A stretch of DNA of 64,000 nucleotides from Dechloromonas sp. (GCA_028687035.1 JAQUAX010000012.1:62001-126000); one strand, 5' to 3'. Counted from the stretch's first letter, positions 27,817 through 38,039 are shown. Translations and numbers: made by a program. The notes: generated by a model not told the origin, from the letters alone.

Positions 27817-28275
27817 ATGGAACAAAACGAACAACCCGTCTTCGGCATTGAAAAGCTGTACGTCAAGGATCTCTCCGTCGAGGTGCCGAACGCGCCCGAA
27901 ATCTTCCTCGAGCAGTCTGCGCCGCAGATCGAGGTGCAACTGAATACCTCCGGCCGCGGCGTCGGCGAAGGGGCCGTCGAAGTCGTGCTGACCGTCACCG
28001 TGACCGCGAAGCTGGCCGACAAGACCGTCTTCCTGGTCGAGGTCGGCCAGGCCGGCATCTTCCGCATGCTGAACATTCCGGAAGAGCAGATGGAAGGCCT
28101 GGTCGCCGTCGCCTGCCCGAACGTGCTGTTCCCGTATGCCCGCGAAGCGGTTTCCGACGCCGTGACGCGCGCCGGCTTCCAGCCCATCGTGCTGCAGCCG
28201 GTCAATTTCGAGGCGATGTACCTGCAGCGTCTGCAGGAACAGCAGTCCGCGCCGACCGAAGTGCCCATCCAGTAA
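27817..28275 (+). CDS. secB: Protein-export chaperone SecB
   Basis: Tetrameric cytoplasmic chaperone that keeps preproteins unfolded and hands them to SecA. It has 152 residues, with the family start QPVFGIEKLYVKDLSVEVPN and the conserved CPNVLFPYAREAVSDAVTRA segment. An AACGAAAGAAAG region serves as ribosome site. It lies 27 bases after grxC. Confidence 0.97.
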   Translation: MEQNEQPVFGIEKLYVKDLSVEVPNAPEIFLEQSAPQIEVQLNTSGRGVGEGAVEVVLTVTVTAKLADKTVFLVEVGQAGIFRMLNIPEEQMEGLVAVACPNVLFPYAREAVSDAVTRAGFQPIVLQPVNFEAMYLQRLQEQQSAPTEVPIQ

Positions 28276-28279
28276 GACC

Positions 28280-28726
28280 ATGAAGCTGCCGCATCGCGCG
28301 CTGTTCGCCCTGCTGCTGGCCGGCCTCGCCCAGGCGGCGCCGGCCGTCGATTACCGCTCGGTGGCCGCGCCGGCGGCCATCCTCTACGACGCGCCGTCGC
28401 AGAAGGGCAAGAAGCTCTACCTGATCCGCTCGGCGACGCCGGTCGAGGTCGTCGTCCGGCTCGAGGGCTGGAGCAAGGTGCGCGATGCCGAAGGGACGCT
28501 GGCCTGGGTCGAGTCCCACCAGCTGAGCGAGGCGCGGACGCTGGTCGTCACCGCGGCCCGGGCGGAAATCCGCCAGGCCGACCGGGCCGACGCGGCGGTG
28601 CTTGTCGAACTCGACAAGTGGGTCGCCGTCGAATTTCTCGAGCCGGCCTCGCCCGGCTGGGCCAAGGTCAGGCACCGCGACGGTGTCACCGGCTACATCC
28701 GCTCGACGCAGGTCTGGGGACTATGA
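28280..28726 (+). CDS. Secreted SH3-domain protein
   Basis: 148 residues with a signal peptide (about 1-19, cleavage after AQA) and two bacterial SH3-like repeats (about 25-80 and 90-147), as in DUF1058/SH3b proteins thought to bind cell-wall peptides. Conserved [10 protein letters not shown] and [15 protein letters not shown] occupy equivalent places in the two repeats. Its stop overlaps the gpsA start by four bases. The precise role is unknown. Confidence 0.85.
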   Translation: MKLPHRALFALLLAGLAQAAPAVDYRSVAAPAAILYDAPSQKGKKLYLIRSATPVEVVVRLEGWSKVRDAEGTLAWVESHQLSEARTLVVTAARAEIRQADRADAAVLVELDKWVAVEFLEPASPGWAKVRHRDGVTGYIRSTQVWGL

Positions 28727-29712
28727 ACATCACGCTGCTTGGTGCCGGCGCCTGGGGAACCGCGCTGGCCATCGCCTTTGCCGGCAAGCACGAGGTCACG
28801 CTGTGGTCGCGCGAAGAGGATGTCGCGGTGGACCTGCGCGAAACCCGCGAAAACCGGCGTTTCTTCCCCGGTCACCGGCTGCCGGACCCGGTCGCCGTGA
28901 CCACCGATTTTTCCGCTGCGATCGCCGGGGCCGACTGGCTGATCGTCGCGACCCCGATCGCCGGCCTGCGCCCGACCGTCGAACGACTGAAGGCGCTCGG
29001 TTGCTCCGCGCCGCTGCTGTGGGTGTGCAAGGGCTTCGAGGCGGGTAGCGGCAAGCTGCCGCACCAGGTCGTCGCCGAGGTGCTCGGCGAGCAGGCCGTC
29101 TATGGTGCGCTGTCCGGCCCGAGCTTCGCCGAGGAGGTCGCGGCCGGCCAGCCGACCGCGGTGTCGCTGGCGGCCAACGATCCGGCCTTCGCCCGCGAGG
29201 CGGCGCGCCAGTTGCACACGCCCCGTCTGCGCATCTACGCGAACGACGATCTGGTCGGCGTCGAGGTCGGCGGCGCCGTCAAGAACGTGCTCGCCATCGC
29301 GACCGGCGCCTGCGACGGGCTGGGGCTTGGCCTCAACAGCCGGGCCGCGCTGATCACCCGCGGCCTGGCCGAGATCGCCCGGCTCGGCGTCGCACTCGGC
29401 GGCCAGCGCGAGACCTTCATGGGACTGGCCGGCATGGGCGACCTGATCCTGACCTGCACCGGCGACCTGTCGCGCAACCGCCGCGTCGGGCTCGGTCTGG
29501 CGCAGGGCAAGTCGCTGGCGCAGATCCTCGACGAACTCGGCCACGTCGCCGAGGGCGTCTATACCGCCCGCGAGGTCGACCGGCTGGCGCGTGACCTCGG
29601 CGTCGAGATGCCGATCAGCGCCGCCGTCGCCGCCGTGCTCGACGGCCGGATGGGCGCCGCCGAGGCGGTCGACCGCCTGATGGCGCGCGATCCCAAGGAA
29701 GAGCTGGCCTAG
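28723..29712 (+). CDS. gpsA: Glycerol-3-phosphate dehydrogenase [NAD(P)+]
   Basis: Makes sn-glycerol-3-phosphate for phospholipid synthesis. The 329-residue protein has the nucleotide fold [17 protein letters not shown], the active-site stretch SGPSFAEEV, and [14 protein letters not shown] containing the catalytic lysine. The ATG at 28723 overlaps the upstream stop (ATGA); earlier in-frame starts would run into the SH3 gene. It is convergent with trmL, overlapping by four bases. Confidence 0.96.
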   Translation: MNITLLGAGAWGTALAIAFAGKHEVTLWSREEDVAVDLRETRENRRFFPGHRLPDPVAVTTDFSAAIAGADWLIVATPIAGLRPTVERLKALGCSAPLLWVCKGFEAGSGKLPHQVVAEVLGEQAVYGALSGPSFAEEVAAGQPTAVSLAANDPAFAREAARQLHTPRLRIYANDDLVGVEVGGAVKNVLAIATGACDGLGLGLNSRAALITRGLAEIARLGVALGGQRETFMGLAGMGDLILTCTGDLSRNRRVGLGLAQGKSLAQILDELGHVAEGVYTAREVDRLARDLGVEMPISAAVAAVLDGRMGAAEAVDRLMARDPKEELA

Positions 29713-30173
29713 ACCGCGCCGGGGAAGCCGGCCTGGCGCCAGGCTTCGAAAATCGTCACCGCGGCGGCGTTCGACAGGTTCAGGCTGCGCTGCCCGGGCA
29801 GCATCGGCAGGCGCAGCCGGCGCTCCGGCGCGAATCCGGCGAGCACCTCGGGCGGCAGCCCGCTGGTTTCCCGCCCGAAAACGAACACATCGTCCAGCTG
29901 CAGCGGGATCGCATACGGGCTCGCCGTTCCCCTGGTCGTCATCGCGAACATCCGGCGCCCGTCCAGCGCCGCGCAGCAACTCGCCCAGTCCGGGTGGCGG
30001 ACCACCCGCGCGTATTCGTGATAATCCAGCCCGGCGCGGCGCAGCTGCTTGTCGTCCACCGAGAATCCGAGCGGTTCGACGAGATGCAGTTCGGCGCCGG
30101 TGTTGGCGCACATCCGGATGATGTTGCCGGTGTTGGGCGGAATTTCGGGCTGGTAGAGGACGACGGCGGGCAT
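29709..30173 (-). CDS. trmL: tRNA (cytidine/uridine-2'-O-)-methyltransferase TrmL
   Basis: SPOUT-class methyltransferase acting on the wobble base of tRNA-Leu. At 154 residues it matches E. coli TrmL (157). The knotted SAM site is visible as [10 protein letters not shown] and [20 protein letters not shown]; the N-terminal [16 protein letters not shown] is diagnostic. The ATG at 30173 fits family starts; one at 30191 is in frame. Confidence 0.95.
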   Translation of the reverse strand: MPAVVLYQPEIPPNTGNIIRMCANTGAELHLVEPLGFSVDDKQLRRAGLDYHEYARVVRHPDWASCCAALDGRRMFAMTTRGTASPYAIPLQLDDVFVFGRETSGLPPEVLAGFAPERRLRLPMLPGQRSLNLSNAAAVTIFEAWRQAGFPGAV

Positions 30174-30200
30174 GGTGCGGAAGGCGCGCAAAAGGCGCGA

Positions 30201-30935
30201 TTAGACCACGGAAGCGTCACGTAGCGCGCGTGCCGCGACGGCGACGGTGACCGAGGCGGCGCCGTGCAGGCGCAGCACGCGGGCGCACTCGTCGGCGGTC
30301 GCGCCGGTGGTCATCACGTCGTCGACGAGCAGCGCGCGGCGTCCGGAAAGATCGGCCCGGCACTCGAAGGCGCCGCGGACGTTGGCGTGGCGTTCCTTCA
30401 GCGCCAGGCCGGCCTGCGGCGCGGTCGGCCGCCGTCGCATCAGGCTGCCGCCGTCCACCGGCAGGCCGAGTCGGCGACCGAGGTGGCGGGCGATTTGCTG
30501 CGACTGGTTGAAGCCGCGTTCGCGCAAGCGCGCCGGGTGCAGCGGCAAGGGCACGATCAGGTCGTGCCCGCCCGCGTCCAGGCGTTCGGCGAGGCGGGCC
30601 GCGATCCACGGTGCGACGGCGAGCTGGTGGCCGTATTTGAGCGCCTGCACGACGCGGTCGACCGGGAATTCGTAGCGGAAAAGCGCGACGGTCGCCGCGA
30701 AGTGGGGAGGCCGCGTCAGGCAGGCGCCGCAGCGCTCGCCGTGCGTCGTCGCCTCGCCGCATTGCGGGCAGGCCGGGGTCGGGGCGGGCGGCAGGTCGGC
30801 GGCGCAGTCGGCGCAAATCAGGACGTTGCCGGCATCGGCGCCGCACAGCAGGCAGCTTCCGGGAGCCGCGCGCGACAGCCAGCGGTCGAAGCGCCGTTTC
30901 AGGGAATCCCGCCACGGGTGGTTTAAAATTGACAT
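30201..30935 (-). CDS. comF: ComF family phosphoribosyltransferase-like protein
   Basis: 244 residues: an N-terminal zinc-binding region with CLLC, CADC, CPQC and CGAC pairs, then a type I phosphoribosyltransferase fold with the PRPP motif [12 protein letters not shown]. In competent bacteria ComF aids DNA uptake; elsewhere its role is unclear. It diverges from bioB; the bioB -35 box overlaps its start codon. Confidence 0.92.
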   Translation of the reverse strand: MSILNHPWRDSLKRRFDRWLSRAAPGSCLLCGADAGNVLICADCAADLPPAPTPACPQCGEATTHGERCGACLTRPPHFAATVALFRYEFPVDRVVQALKYGHQLAVAPWIAARLAERLDAGGHDLIVPLPLHPARLRERGFNQSQQIARHLGRRLGLPVDGGSLMRRRPTAPQAGLALKERHANVRGAFECRADLSGRRALLVDDVMTTGATADECARVLRLHGAASVTVAVAARALRDASVV

Positions 30936-30957
30936 CGATCCGGGTGTCCTCGATAAT
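30929..30957 (+). promoter_or_regulatory. Sigma-70 promoter of bioB
   Basis: A consensus -35 TTGACA (30929-30934), a 17-base spacer and a -10 GATAAT (30952-30957, five of six matches). Transcription should start near 30964, about 49 bases before bioB. This is the best canonical promoter noticed in the window. Confidence 0.75.
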
Positions 30958-31012
30958 TCATAATTACCGTTTTGCCCTGATTTTCCTGGACTTTTTTCTG
31001 CAAGGCTCTCCC

Positions 31013-31996
31013 ATGCACGCTAGTTCCCTCGCCGCCGTTCCTTCCGCTTCGCAGCCCGCCACCGCTCATCGCTGGACGCTCGAGGAAGTGCTGGCCCTGT
31101 ACGACCTGCCCCTGATGGATCTCGTCTGGCGCGCCCAGCAAGTGCATCGCGAGCATTTCGATCCGAATGCGATTCAACGCTCGACGCTGCTCTCGGTCAA
31201 GACCGGCGGCTGCTCCGAGGATTGCGGCTACTGCTCGCAGTCGGCCCGCTACGACACGGACACCGAGCGCGAGCGCCTGATGCCGGTCGACGAGGTCGTC
31301 GCCGCCGCCCGCGCCGCCAAGGAAAAGGGCGCTTCGCGCTTCTGCATGGGCGCCGCCTGGAAGGGCCCGAAGGACAACGACCTCGACAAGGTGCTCGAGA
31401 TGGTCCGCGAGGTCAAGGCGCTCGGCATGCAGACCTGCGTGACGCTGGGCATGCTGAAGGACGGCCAGGCCGAGAAGCTGAAGGACGCGGGCCTCGACTA
31501 CTACAACCACAACCTGGACACCGACAAGGAGTTCTACGGCCAGGTCATCAAGTCGCACACCCAGGACGACCGCCTCGACACGCTGGACCAGGTGCGCGAC
31601 GCCGGCATCAACGTCTGCTCGGGCGGCATCATCGGCATGGGCGAGTCGCGCAAGAACCGCGCCGCGCTGATCGTCCAGCTGGCCAACCTGCCGACGCCGC
31701 CGGAGTCGGTGCCGATCAATAACCTGGTGCCGATCCCCGGGACGCCGATGGCCAACGTCGACCGCCTCGATCCCTTCGAATTCGTCCGTACCATCGCCGC
31801 CGCCCGGATCGCCATGCCGACCTCCTGGGTCCGCCTGTCGGCCGGCCGCCAGGAGATGAGCGACGAGCTGCAGGCGCTGTGCTTCCTGGCCGGCGCCAAC
31901 TCGATGTTCTACGGCGACTTCCTGCTGACGACCGGCAACCCGGACGTCGACCGCGACGACGCGCTGTTCGCCCGCCTGGGCCTGAAGGCCATTTGA
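31013..31996 (+). CDS. bioB: Biotin synthase
   Basis: Radical-SAM enzyme that inserts sulfur into dethiobiotin. The 4Fe-4S cysteines are Cys67, Cys71 and Cys74 ([10 protein letters not shown]); downstream motifs include [19 protein letters not shown] and the ligand-binding arginine region RLSAGRQEM. 327 residues. The ATG at 31013 lies after the promoter; an in-frame ATG at 30929 lies inside the -35 box and is rejected. bioC follows with a TTGA overlap. Confidence 0.97.
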   Translation: MHASSLAAVPSASQPATAHRWTLEEVLALYDLPLMDLVWRAQQVHREHFDPNAIQRSTLLSVKTGGCSEDCGYCSQSARYDTDTERERLMPVDEVVAAARAAKEKGASRFCMGAAWKGPKDNDLDKVLEMVREVKALGMQTCVTLGMLKDGQAEKLKDAGLDYYNHNLDTDKEFYGQVIKSHTQDDRLDTLDQVRDAGINVCSGGIIGMGESRKNRAALIVQLANLPTPPESVPINNLVPIPGTPMANVDRLDPFEFVRTIAAARIAMPTSWVRLSAGRQEMSDELQALCFLAGANSMFYGDFLLTTGNPDVDRDDALFARLGLKAI

Positions 31997-32892
31997 GCGG
32001 CGCTTTTCCGACCGGCGGCCCGGCCGCCGGCTTCGTCGACCGCGCCCAGGTCGGCCGGCGCTTCTCGCGTATCGCCGCGGCCTACGGGCGCGGCGATTTC
32101 CTGGTCCGCGAAATCGACCGTCGGATGCAGGAGCGGCTGGACTACGTCCGCATCGAGCCGAAGCGCATCCTTGACCTCGGCTGCAGCCGAGGCGGCAGCC
32201 TGGCCGGGCTGGGCGAACGTTACCCGCAGGCCGAACTGCTCGGTCTCGACCTGGCGCCGGCGATGCTGCAGGGGCTGGCGCCGCAGCGCGCCGGCTGGCA
32301 GCGCTGGCTCGGGCTGGGGCAGGGCGGGCCGCTAGCGATCGCCGGCGACGCCGCGAAATTGCCGCTGAAAGGCGCGTCCACCGCGCTGGTCTGGTCCAAC
32401 CTGCTGCTGCACTGGCTCGACGATCCGCTGCCGGCGCTGGCCGAGGTGCATCGCGTGCTCGAAGTCGGCGGCCTGCTGATGTTCTCGACGCTGGGGCCGG
32501 ACACGCTGAAGGAACTGCGTGCCGCGTTCGCCGACGGCTACGCCCACACCCAGCGCTTCATCGACATGCACGACCTCGGCGACATGCTGGTCGGCTGCGG
32601 CTTCGCCGATCCGGTGATGGACATGGAAACGCTGACCCTGACCTACGACGATGTCGATGCGATGCTCGGCGAACTGCGCGCCGCCGGCTCGAGCTGCGCG
32701 ATGACGGCTCGGCGCCGCGGACTGACCGGCAAGGGGCCGTGGGTCGAGGCCCGCGCCGCCTACGAGGCGATGCGGCGCGACGGCAAGCTGCCGGCGACCT
32801 TCGAGATCGTCTATGGCCATGCCTGGAAGGCGGCGCCGAAACAGACGGCGGACGGCCGCGCCATCGTCCGTTTCGACAGGCTCGGCAAGTGA
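31993..32892 (+). CDS. bioC: Malonyl-ACP O-methyltransferase BioC
   Basis: SAM-dependent methyltransferase that masks malonyl-ACP to start pimelate synthesis for biotin. The SAM motif is [15 protein letters not shown], and TTLKELR-like [13 protein letters not shown] is characteristic of BioC. The likely start is TTG 31993, overlapping the bioB stop as TTGA, giving 299 residues; no in-frame ATG lies near the conserved start [14 protein letters not shown]. It ends against the msrQ stop. Confidence 0.9.
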   Translation: MSGAFPTGGPAAGFVDRAQVGRRFSRIAAAYGRGDFLVREIDRRMQERLDYVRIEPKRILDLGCSRGGSLAGLGERYPQAELLGLDLAPAMLQGLAPQRAGWQRWLGLGQGGPLAIAGDAAKLPLKGASTALVWSNLLLHWLDDPLPALAEVHRVLEVGGLLMFSTLGPDTLKELRAAFADGYAHTQRFIDMHDLGDMLVGCGFADPVMDMETLTLTYDDVDAMLGELRAAGSSCAMTARRRGLTGKGPWVEARAAYEAMRRDGKLPATFEIVYGHAWKAAPKQTADGRAIVRFDRLGK

Positions 32893-33558
32893 TCAGTCGG
32901 GGCGCCGGCTGAAGAATTTCAGCGGCTTTGCGTCCGGGAAGCGCGGCACCGGGATCGCCTTGCGCCGCCACTCGCGGACGCGCCAGCCGAGCAGCAGCGC
33001 GACTGCCGCCGAATAGGCGATCGGCCACAGCAGCGCGGTCGCCTTGACCAGCCACAGGTAATGCAGGCAGCCGAGGATCGCGACCGGATATACCGCCCGG
33101 TGCAGATCCTGCCAGCGGCGGCCGCCGAGCCAGCGGATCGCCCGGTTGCTCGAGGTCGCGGCGAGTGGCACGAGCAGCACGAAGGCGGCGAAGCCGACGG
33201 TGACGAAGGGGCGTTTCAGAATGTCGCGCGCGATGGCGTCCACCGCGAACTCGTGGTCGAAGCCGACGAAGGCCAGGAAATGCAGCGTCGCGTAGAAGAA
33301 GCAGAACAGCCCGAGCATGCGCCGCAGCCGGGCCAGCCAGTGCAGCCCGGTGAGGCTCCGCAGCGGCGTCACGCACAGCGTCAGCAACAGCAGGTTGAAG
33401 GTCCAGGTGCCGGTCCAGCGCTGCACGAACTCGACCGGGTTGGGACCGAAGTCGCCGCTCCAGGCGGCCCACCCGAGCCGCCCCGCGGGCAGCAGGCAGA
33501 GCGCGAAGAGGACGGCCTTGATGCGGCCGAGCTGGCGGGAATCCGGGGTGTGGTCCAT
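32893..33558 (-). CDS. msrQ: Heme-binding membrane subunit MsrQ
   Basis: Membrane b-type cytochrome that passes electrons to MsrP for repair of oxidised methionines in the periplasm. 221 residues with about six helices and conserved histidines (LHFLAF, DLHRAVYP, LGCLHYLWLV). The ATG at 33558 is one base after the msrP stop, so the two are coupled. It is convergent with bioC with no gap. Confidence 0.94.
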   Translation of the reverse strand: MDHTPDSRQLGRIKAVLFALCLLPAGRLGWAAWSGDFGPNPVEFVQRWTGTWTFNLLLLTLCVTPLRSLTGLHWLARLRRMLGLFCFFYATLHFLAFVGFDHEFAVDAIARDILKRPFVTVGFAAFVLLVPLAATSSNRAIRWLGGRRWQDLHRAVYPVAILGCLHYLWLVKATALLWPIAYSAAVALLLGWRVREWRRKAIPVPRFPDAKPLKFFSRRPD

Positions 33559-33559
33559 G

Positions 33560-34471
33560 TCAGAAATTCTGCCGCAGATCCATGCCGGCATAAAGCCCGG
33601 CGACCTGTTCGGCGTAGCCGTTGAAGGGCAGCGTCGGCCGCTTGCGGAATTCGCCCAGGCGCCTTTCGTGGCTCTGGCTCCAGCGCTTGTGCGGCACGTC
33701 CGGATTGACGTTGGAGTAGAAGCCGTACTCGTCCGGTGCCGCCTTGGTCCAGGCCGTCGCTGGCTGCTTCTCGACGAAGCGGACGCGGACGATGGACTTC
33801 GCACCCTTGAAGCCGTATTTCCACGGAACGATCAGGCGCAGCGGTGCGCCGTTCTGCTTCGGCATCACTTCGCCGTACATGCCCAGTGCCAACAGGGTCA
33901 GCGGGTGCTTCGCCTCGTCCAGGCGCAGGGCCTCGACGTAGGGCCAGTCGAGCAGCGGCACGCGGACGTAGGGCATCTGGCCGGGATCGGCCAGGCTCCA
34001 GAACTCGACGTATTTCGCATTGCCGGTGATCTCGACGCGCTTCAGCAACTCGGCGAAGGGAAAGCCGATCCACGGGACGACGGCGCTCCAGCCTTCGACG
34101 CAGCGGAAACGGTAGATGCGCTCCTCGAGCGGCGCCCATTTCAGGAGGTCGTCGATCGCGAAGGTCTTTTCGGTCTTCACCGCGCCGTCGACCGTCAGCG
34201 TCCACGGGCGGGTGCGCAGCCGGTGGGCGTGCTTGGCCGGACTGTCCTTGTCCGGACCGAATTCGTAGAAATTGCCGTAGCTGGTCATCGTCGAGAAGGG
34301 CGTCGGCTTGTCGTCGATCGACCAGGCGGCGGCGCGCGTCGAGGGCAGCGGGGTGGCCAGCGCGGGGCCGCCGATGCCGCCGAGCGTCGCGCCGCCGGCG
34401 AGCAGCAGGCGGCGGCGCAGGAAGGATTCGGGCGGGGTGATCTCGCTGCTGGGCGGGACGGGGATGCGCAT
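33560..34471 (-). CDS. msrP: Methionine sulfoxide reductase MsrP (molybdopterin, periplasmic)
   Basis: Catalytic subunit of MsrPQ. It bears a Tat signal with RRR before a hydrophobic stretch ([12 protein letters not shown]). The molybdenum ligand is Cys124 in [15 protein letters not shown]-terminal [20 protein letters not shown] is typical of the family. 303 residues. It needs molybdopterin, in keeping with mog and moeB-type genes in this window, and uses the Tat system encoded at 51-52.6 kb. HDOD and CBS genes lie upstream on the same strand. Confidence 0.95.
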   Translation of the reverse strand: MRIPVPPSSEITPPESFLRRRLLLAGGATLGGIGGPALATPLPSTRAAAWSIDDKPTPFSTMTSYGNFYEFGPDKDSPAKHAHRLRTRPWTLTVDGAVKTEKTFAIDDLLKWAPLEERIYRFRCVEGWSAVVPWIGFPFAELLKRVEITGNAKYVEFWSLADPGQMPYVRVPLLDWPYVEALRLDEAKHPLTLLALGMYGEVMPKQNGAPLRLIVPWKYGFKGAKSIVRVRFVEKQPATAWTKAAPDEYGFYSNVNPDVPHKRWSQSHERRLGEFRKRPTLPFNGYAEQVAGLYAGMDLRQNF

Positions 34472-34522
34472 CGCTTTGGCTCCGGAGTGCTTGGCAGTCA
34501 GACCGCCGGCCGCCGCCGGGGT

Positions 34523-35359
34523 TCAGCCGGCCAGCGCGCTGCGCAGGGACGCGATGTCGTCGGCTGCCTCGTCGAGCAGTCCGGCCTGGCGGGCGCGATC
34601 GGCGGTGCGTGCCGCGCGTTCCTCGGGCGACAGGTCGTCCGGCGTCCAGTCGCGGTCGTCGCCGGCCAGCAGGTTGGCGAAATACAGTACGTCGCCCAGC
34701 GCGCAGGGGGCGGCCGTGTCGTGCGGGTGGTCGTGGCCGCGGATCGCCGCGACCAGGCTGTCCGGCAGGCCGAGCTGCTGCAGCAGCGCGATGCCGATTT
34801 CCTCGTGCCAGCAGCGCAGCAGGTCCATCAGCAGGGCCTCGTCGGCGTATTCGGGTAGGTCGGCCGTCCGGAACAGCAGGTAGAACACGCCGATGTCGTG
34901 CACCAGGCCGGCGAGCAGGGCTTCTTCCGGATTGATCCGGCCGATGCGCCGGGCCAGCACGCGGGCGATCGCGGCGACCTCGATCGAGTGTTCCCAGGCG
35001 TCGCGGCCGATCCGCTCGTTCCTTGCGTTCCGCCGGGACGCCAGCATCTGTTCCAGCGCGACCGCGAGCGCGGTGGCGCGGACGACCTCGAAGCCCAGGC
35101 GGCGGATCGCCGTCGCGAGATCGCCGCTGGTCCGTCCGCCCGGATTGTAGGCGGTCGAATTGGCCAGGCGCAGCAGTTTGCTGGCGATCAGCGGCTCGCC
35201 GCCGATCGCCCGGGCGACGCGGTCCAGGCTGGCGAACGGATCGCGCAGCGCGTTGCGGATGCCGACCGCGGCGTCGAGGCAGGTCGGGAAATTGACATCG
35301 CCCGACAGGTCGCGGGCGATGTCCTCGAGCAGGCGAAGATGGGCCGGTGCGGCCGCCAT
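34523..35359 (-). CDS. HDOD-domain protein
   Basis: 278 residues made largely of one HDOD domain (about 20-230), an HD-related fold that usually lacks phosphohydrolase activity and acts in signalling. KLLRLANSTAYNPGGRTS and LVHDIGVFYLL are characteristic; the HD pair survives in VHDIG. The ATG at 35359 is one base from the CBS-gene stop. 51 bases separate it from msrP downstream. Partner unknown. Confidence 0.88.
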   Translation of the reverse strand: MAAAPAHLRLLEDIARDLSGDVNFPTCLDAAVGIRNALRDPFASLDRVARAIGGEPLIASKLLRLANSTAYNPGGRTSGDLATAIRRLGFEVVRATALAVALEQMLASRRNARNERIGRDAWEHSIEVAAIARVLARRIGRINPEEALLAGLVHDIGVFYLLFRTADLPEYADEALLMDLLRCWHEEIGIALLQQLGLPDSLVAAIRGHDHPHDTAAPCALGDVLYFANLLAGDDRDWTPDDLSPEERAARTADRARQAGLLDEAADDIASLRSALAG

Positions 35360-35360
35360 G

Positions 35361-35792
35361 TCACCCGGCAATGTAGCGTTCCAGCTCCTCGATCAGGAAG
35401 CGTTGCGAACTGATCGTCTCCTTGACCAGGTCGCCGATCGAGATCACGCCGACCAGTGCGCCGGCCTCGTCGAGGATGGGCAGGTGGCGGAAGTGCTTTT
35501 CGGTCATCAGCGCCATGCATTCGTCGAGCGAGGTGTCGGGCGTCACGTAGGCGACGCGGTCGCTCATGATGTCGCGGACCAGGGTTTCCTTGGAGGACTT
35601 GCCCTGCAGGATGATCTTGCGGGCGTAGTCGCGCTCGGAAAAGATGCCGACCAGTTCCTCGCCGTCGAGGACCAGCAGGGCGCCGACATCGTGTTTCGCC
35701 ATGACGCCGAGCGCATGGAAAACGGTGTCGGCGGGGGCGACGACGGCGAGCGGCCGGTTCTTGCCGGCCAGCAGTTGCTTCAGTGTTTTCAT
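35361..35792 (-). CDS. CBS-pair domain protein
   Basis: 143 residues holding two CBS motifs (about 8-65 and 75-135) and little else: GIFSERDYARKI and GVISIGDLVKETI are the typical CBS ends. Such pairs bind adenine nucleotides. A good GGAGACAAAC ribosome site precedes the ATG. It is the first gene of the minus-strand CBS-HDOD-msrP-msrQ set. Confidence 0.9.
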   Translation of the reverse strand: MKTLKQLLAGKNRPLAVVAPADTVFHALGVMAKHDVGALLVLDGEELVGIFSERDYARKIILQGKSSKETLVRDIMSDRVAYVTPDTSLDECMALMTEKHFRHLPILDEAGALVGVISIGDLVKETISSQRFLIEELERYIAG

Positions 35793-35972
35793 TGTTTGTC
35801 TCCTCTGTGGGCTTCAGCGCCTCCACTCTAGCCTCGCTGCGGATACCTGCCAAGCGTTCACGGGGCAGGGGCAGCCGGCCGGTTTATGCATTTGTATTCG
35901 AAATGAGCCAGGCTGGGCGGTGCTCTCCGGCAATTCTGGTAGAATCGTCGGGTTTTTTCCAAGGACCCGGCA
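35793..35972. other. Divergent intergenic region, CBS gene / mlaF
   Basis: 180 bases between divergent genes. A TAGAAT hexamer at 35940-35945 could be the -10 of mlaF; no good -35 is seen. No coding frame is convincing. Confidence 0.4.
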
Positions 35973-36785
35973 TTGCAAGACGACATCCTGGTCGATATCG
36001 AGGACCTGCATTTCAACTACGACGGGCGACCCGTGCTGCAGGGGATCAACATGAAGATCCCGCGTGGCAAGGTCGTCGCGATCATGGGCGGTTCCGGTTG
36101 CGGCAAGACCACGCTATTGCGTTGCATCGGCGGCCAGTTGCGGCCGACCGGCGGTCGCGTTCGCCTGGCCAATCACCAAGTCTGCGAAATGTCGCAGGCC
36201 GAGCTGTACCGGCTGCGTCGCAAGATGGGCATGCTGTTCCAGTTCGGCGCGCTGTTTACCGACATCTCGGTGTTCGACAACGTGGCTTTTCCGCTACGCG
36301 AACATACCGATCTGTCCGAGGAAATGATTCGCGACCTGGTGCTGATGAAGCTCGAGGCCGTCGGCCTGCGCGGCGCCCACCGGCTGATGCCGGGCGAGCT
36401 GTCCGGCGGCATGGCGCGGCGCGTCGCGCTGGCCCGCGCGGTCGCCCTCGATCCGGCGCTGGTGATGTACGACGAACCCTTCACCGGGCTCGATCCGATC
36501 GCGCTCGGCGTCATCGGGCAGCTGATCCGCAAACTCAACGATGCGCTCGGCGCGACCTCGATCATGGTCACGCACGACATCCAGGAATCGCTGCTGATCG
36601 TCGATTACATCTATTTCCTGAACGGCGGCCGCGTCGTCGCCGAAGGAACGCCGGACCAGATCCGCGCGTCGAAGGACCCCTTCGTCCACCAGTTCGTCCA
36701 TGCGGAGCCCGATGGCCCGGTTCATTTCGACTATCCGGCGCCGCCTGCGGCGCAGGAATTCCTGAGTCGGGGGCGACGTGCCTAA
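35973..36785 (+). CDS. mlaF: Mla phospholipid transport ATPase MlaF
   Basis: ATP-binding subunit of the inner-membrane MlaFEDB complex that moves phospholipids between the membranes. Walker A GGSGCGKTT, signature LSGGMARR and Walker B LVMYDEPFTGLD are intact; 270 residues. It uses a TTG start preceded by AAGGA at eight bases. It leads the mlaFEDACB run and overlaps mlaE by eight bases. Confidence 0.95.
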   Translation: MQDDILVDIEDLHFNYDGRPVLQGINMKIPRGKVVAIMGGSGCGKTTLLRCIGGQLRPTGGRVRLANHQVCEMSQAELYRLRRKMGMLFQFGALFTDISVFDNVAFPLREHTDLSEEMIRDLVLMKLEAVGLRGAHRLMPGELSGGMARRVALARAVALDPALVMYDEPFTGLDPIALGVIGQLIRKLNDALGATSIMVTHDIQESLLIVDYIYFLNGGRVVAEGTPDQIRASKDPFVHQFVHAEPDGPVHFDYPAPPAAQEFLSRGRRA

Positions 36786-37572
36786 TCCGCTCGACCTGAT
36801 CCGCAAGCTCGGCCATGCGATGGTCGAGCGCATCTGGCGCCTCGGCTTCGCCAGCCGTTTCCTGGTCGCCATCCTGGCCCAGTCCGGCACCTCGTTCCGC
36901 CGGCTGTCGCTGACCCTGCGCGAAATCTATTTCGGCGGCGTGCTGTCGCTGCTGATCATCCTGGTTTCCGGCCTGTTCGTCGGCTTGGTGCTCGGCCTGC
37001 AGGGCTACGAGATCCTGCAGCGTTTCGGGTCGACCGAGGCGCTCGGCACGCTGGTCGCGCTGTCGCTGACCCGCGAACTGGGGCCGGTGCTGGCCGCGAT
37101 CTTCTTCGCGTCGCGCGCCGGTTCGTCGATTACCGCCGAGATCGGTCTGATGAAGGCGACCGAGCAGTTGAAGGCGATGGACATGATGGCGGTCAATCCG
37201 ATCGCCCGCGTCGTTGCGCCACGCTTCTGGGGCGGCGTCATCTCGATGCCGCTGCTCGCCGCGCTGTTCTCGGCGATGGGCGTGATCGGCGGATGGCTGA
37301 TCGGCGTCGTCTTCATCGGGGTCGATGACGGCGCCTACTGGTCGCAGATGCAGGCCAGCGTCGATTTCCGCTACGACGTCTGGAACGGCGTCATCAAGAG
37401 TTTCGTTTTCGGCATCGCAGTATCGCTGATCGCCGTTTTCGAAGGCTACGACTCCGTGCCGACCGCCGAAGGCGTGTCGCGCGCGATCACCCGTACCGTC
37501 GTGACGTCGGCGCTGTCCATTCTGGCGCTCGACTTCATCCTGACCTCGTTCATGTTCCGGGGAGCTTCATGA
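36778..37572 (+). CDS. mlaE: Mla phospholipid transport permease MlaE
   Basis: Inner-membrane permease of the Mla system, 264 residues with five to six helices. Conserved parts: GLVLGLQGYEIL, LTRELGPVLAAIFFASR and EIGLMKATEQLKAMDMM. GTG start inside the end of mlaF; the stop overlaps mlaD (ATGA). Confidence 0.96.
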   Translation: MPNPLDLIRKLGHAMVERIWRLGFASRFLVAILAQSGTSFRRLSLTLREIYFGGVLSLLIILVSGLFVGLVLGLQGYEILQRFGSTEALGTLVALSLTRELGPVLAAIFFASRAGSSITAEIGLMKATEQLKAMDMMAVNPIARVVAPRFWGGVISMPLLAALFSAMGVIGGWLIGVVFIGVDDGAYWSQMQASVDFRYDVWNGVIKSFVFGIAVSLIAVFEGYDSVPTAEGVSRAITRTVVTSALSILALDFILTSFMFRGAS

Positions 37573-38039
37573 ACCGCACCATCCTCGACCTCTGGGTCGG
37601 CTTTTTCGTGGCGATCGGCATTGCCGCTTTCTTTTTCCTGGCCCTCAAGGTCGGCAACCTTTCGTCGTCGCACATGTCTGAGACTTACGTGCTGCAGGCC
37701 AAGTTCGACAACATCGGCGGCCTGAAGGTGCGCGGGCCGGTCAAGAGCGCCGGCGTCGTCGTCGGCCGGATCGCCGACATCCGTTTCGACCCGCAGACCT
37801 ACGAGGCGATCGTCACGATGAACATCGACGGGCGCTACCGTTTCCCGAAGGACACCTTCGCGGCGATCTTCACGGCGGGTCTGCTCGGCGAGCAGTACAT
37901 CGGCTTCGATGTCGGCGGCGACGAAAAGATGCTGCAACCCGGTGATACCATAGGCAAAACGCAGTCGGCTGTCGTGCTCGAGAAGCTGATCAGCCAGTTC
38001 CTATTCAGCAAGGCTTCGGACGGACAGGAAAAACAATGA
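37569..38039 (+). CDS. mlaD: Mla periplasmic lipid-binding protein MlaD
   Basis: MCE-domain protein anchored by one N-terminal helix (about 7-28); its hexameric ring passes lipids through a central pore. The MCE domain covers about 38-115 (FDNIGGLKVRGPVKSAGVVVG). 156 residues is short but normal for single-MCE MlaD. It overlaps mlaE and mlaA by four bases each. Confidence 0.95.
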   Translation: MNRTILDLWVGFFVAIGIAAFFFLALKVGNLSSSHMSETYVLQAKFDNIGGLKVRGPVKSAGVVVGRIADIRFDPQTYEAIVTMNIDGRYRFPKDTFAAIFTAGLLGEQYIGFDVGGDEKMLQPGDTIGKTQSAVVLEKLISQFLFSKASDGQEKQ

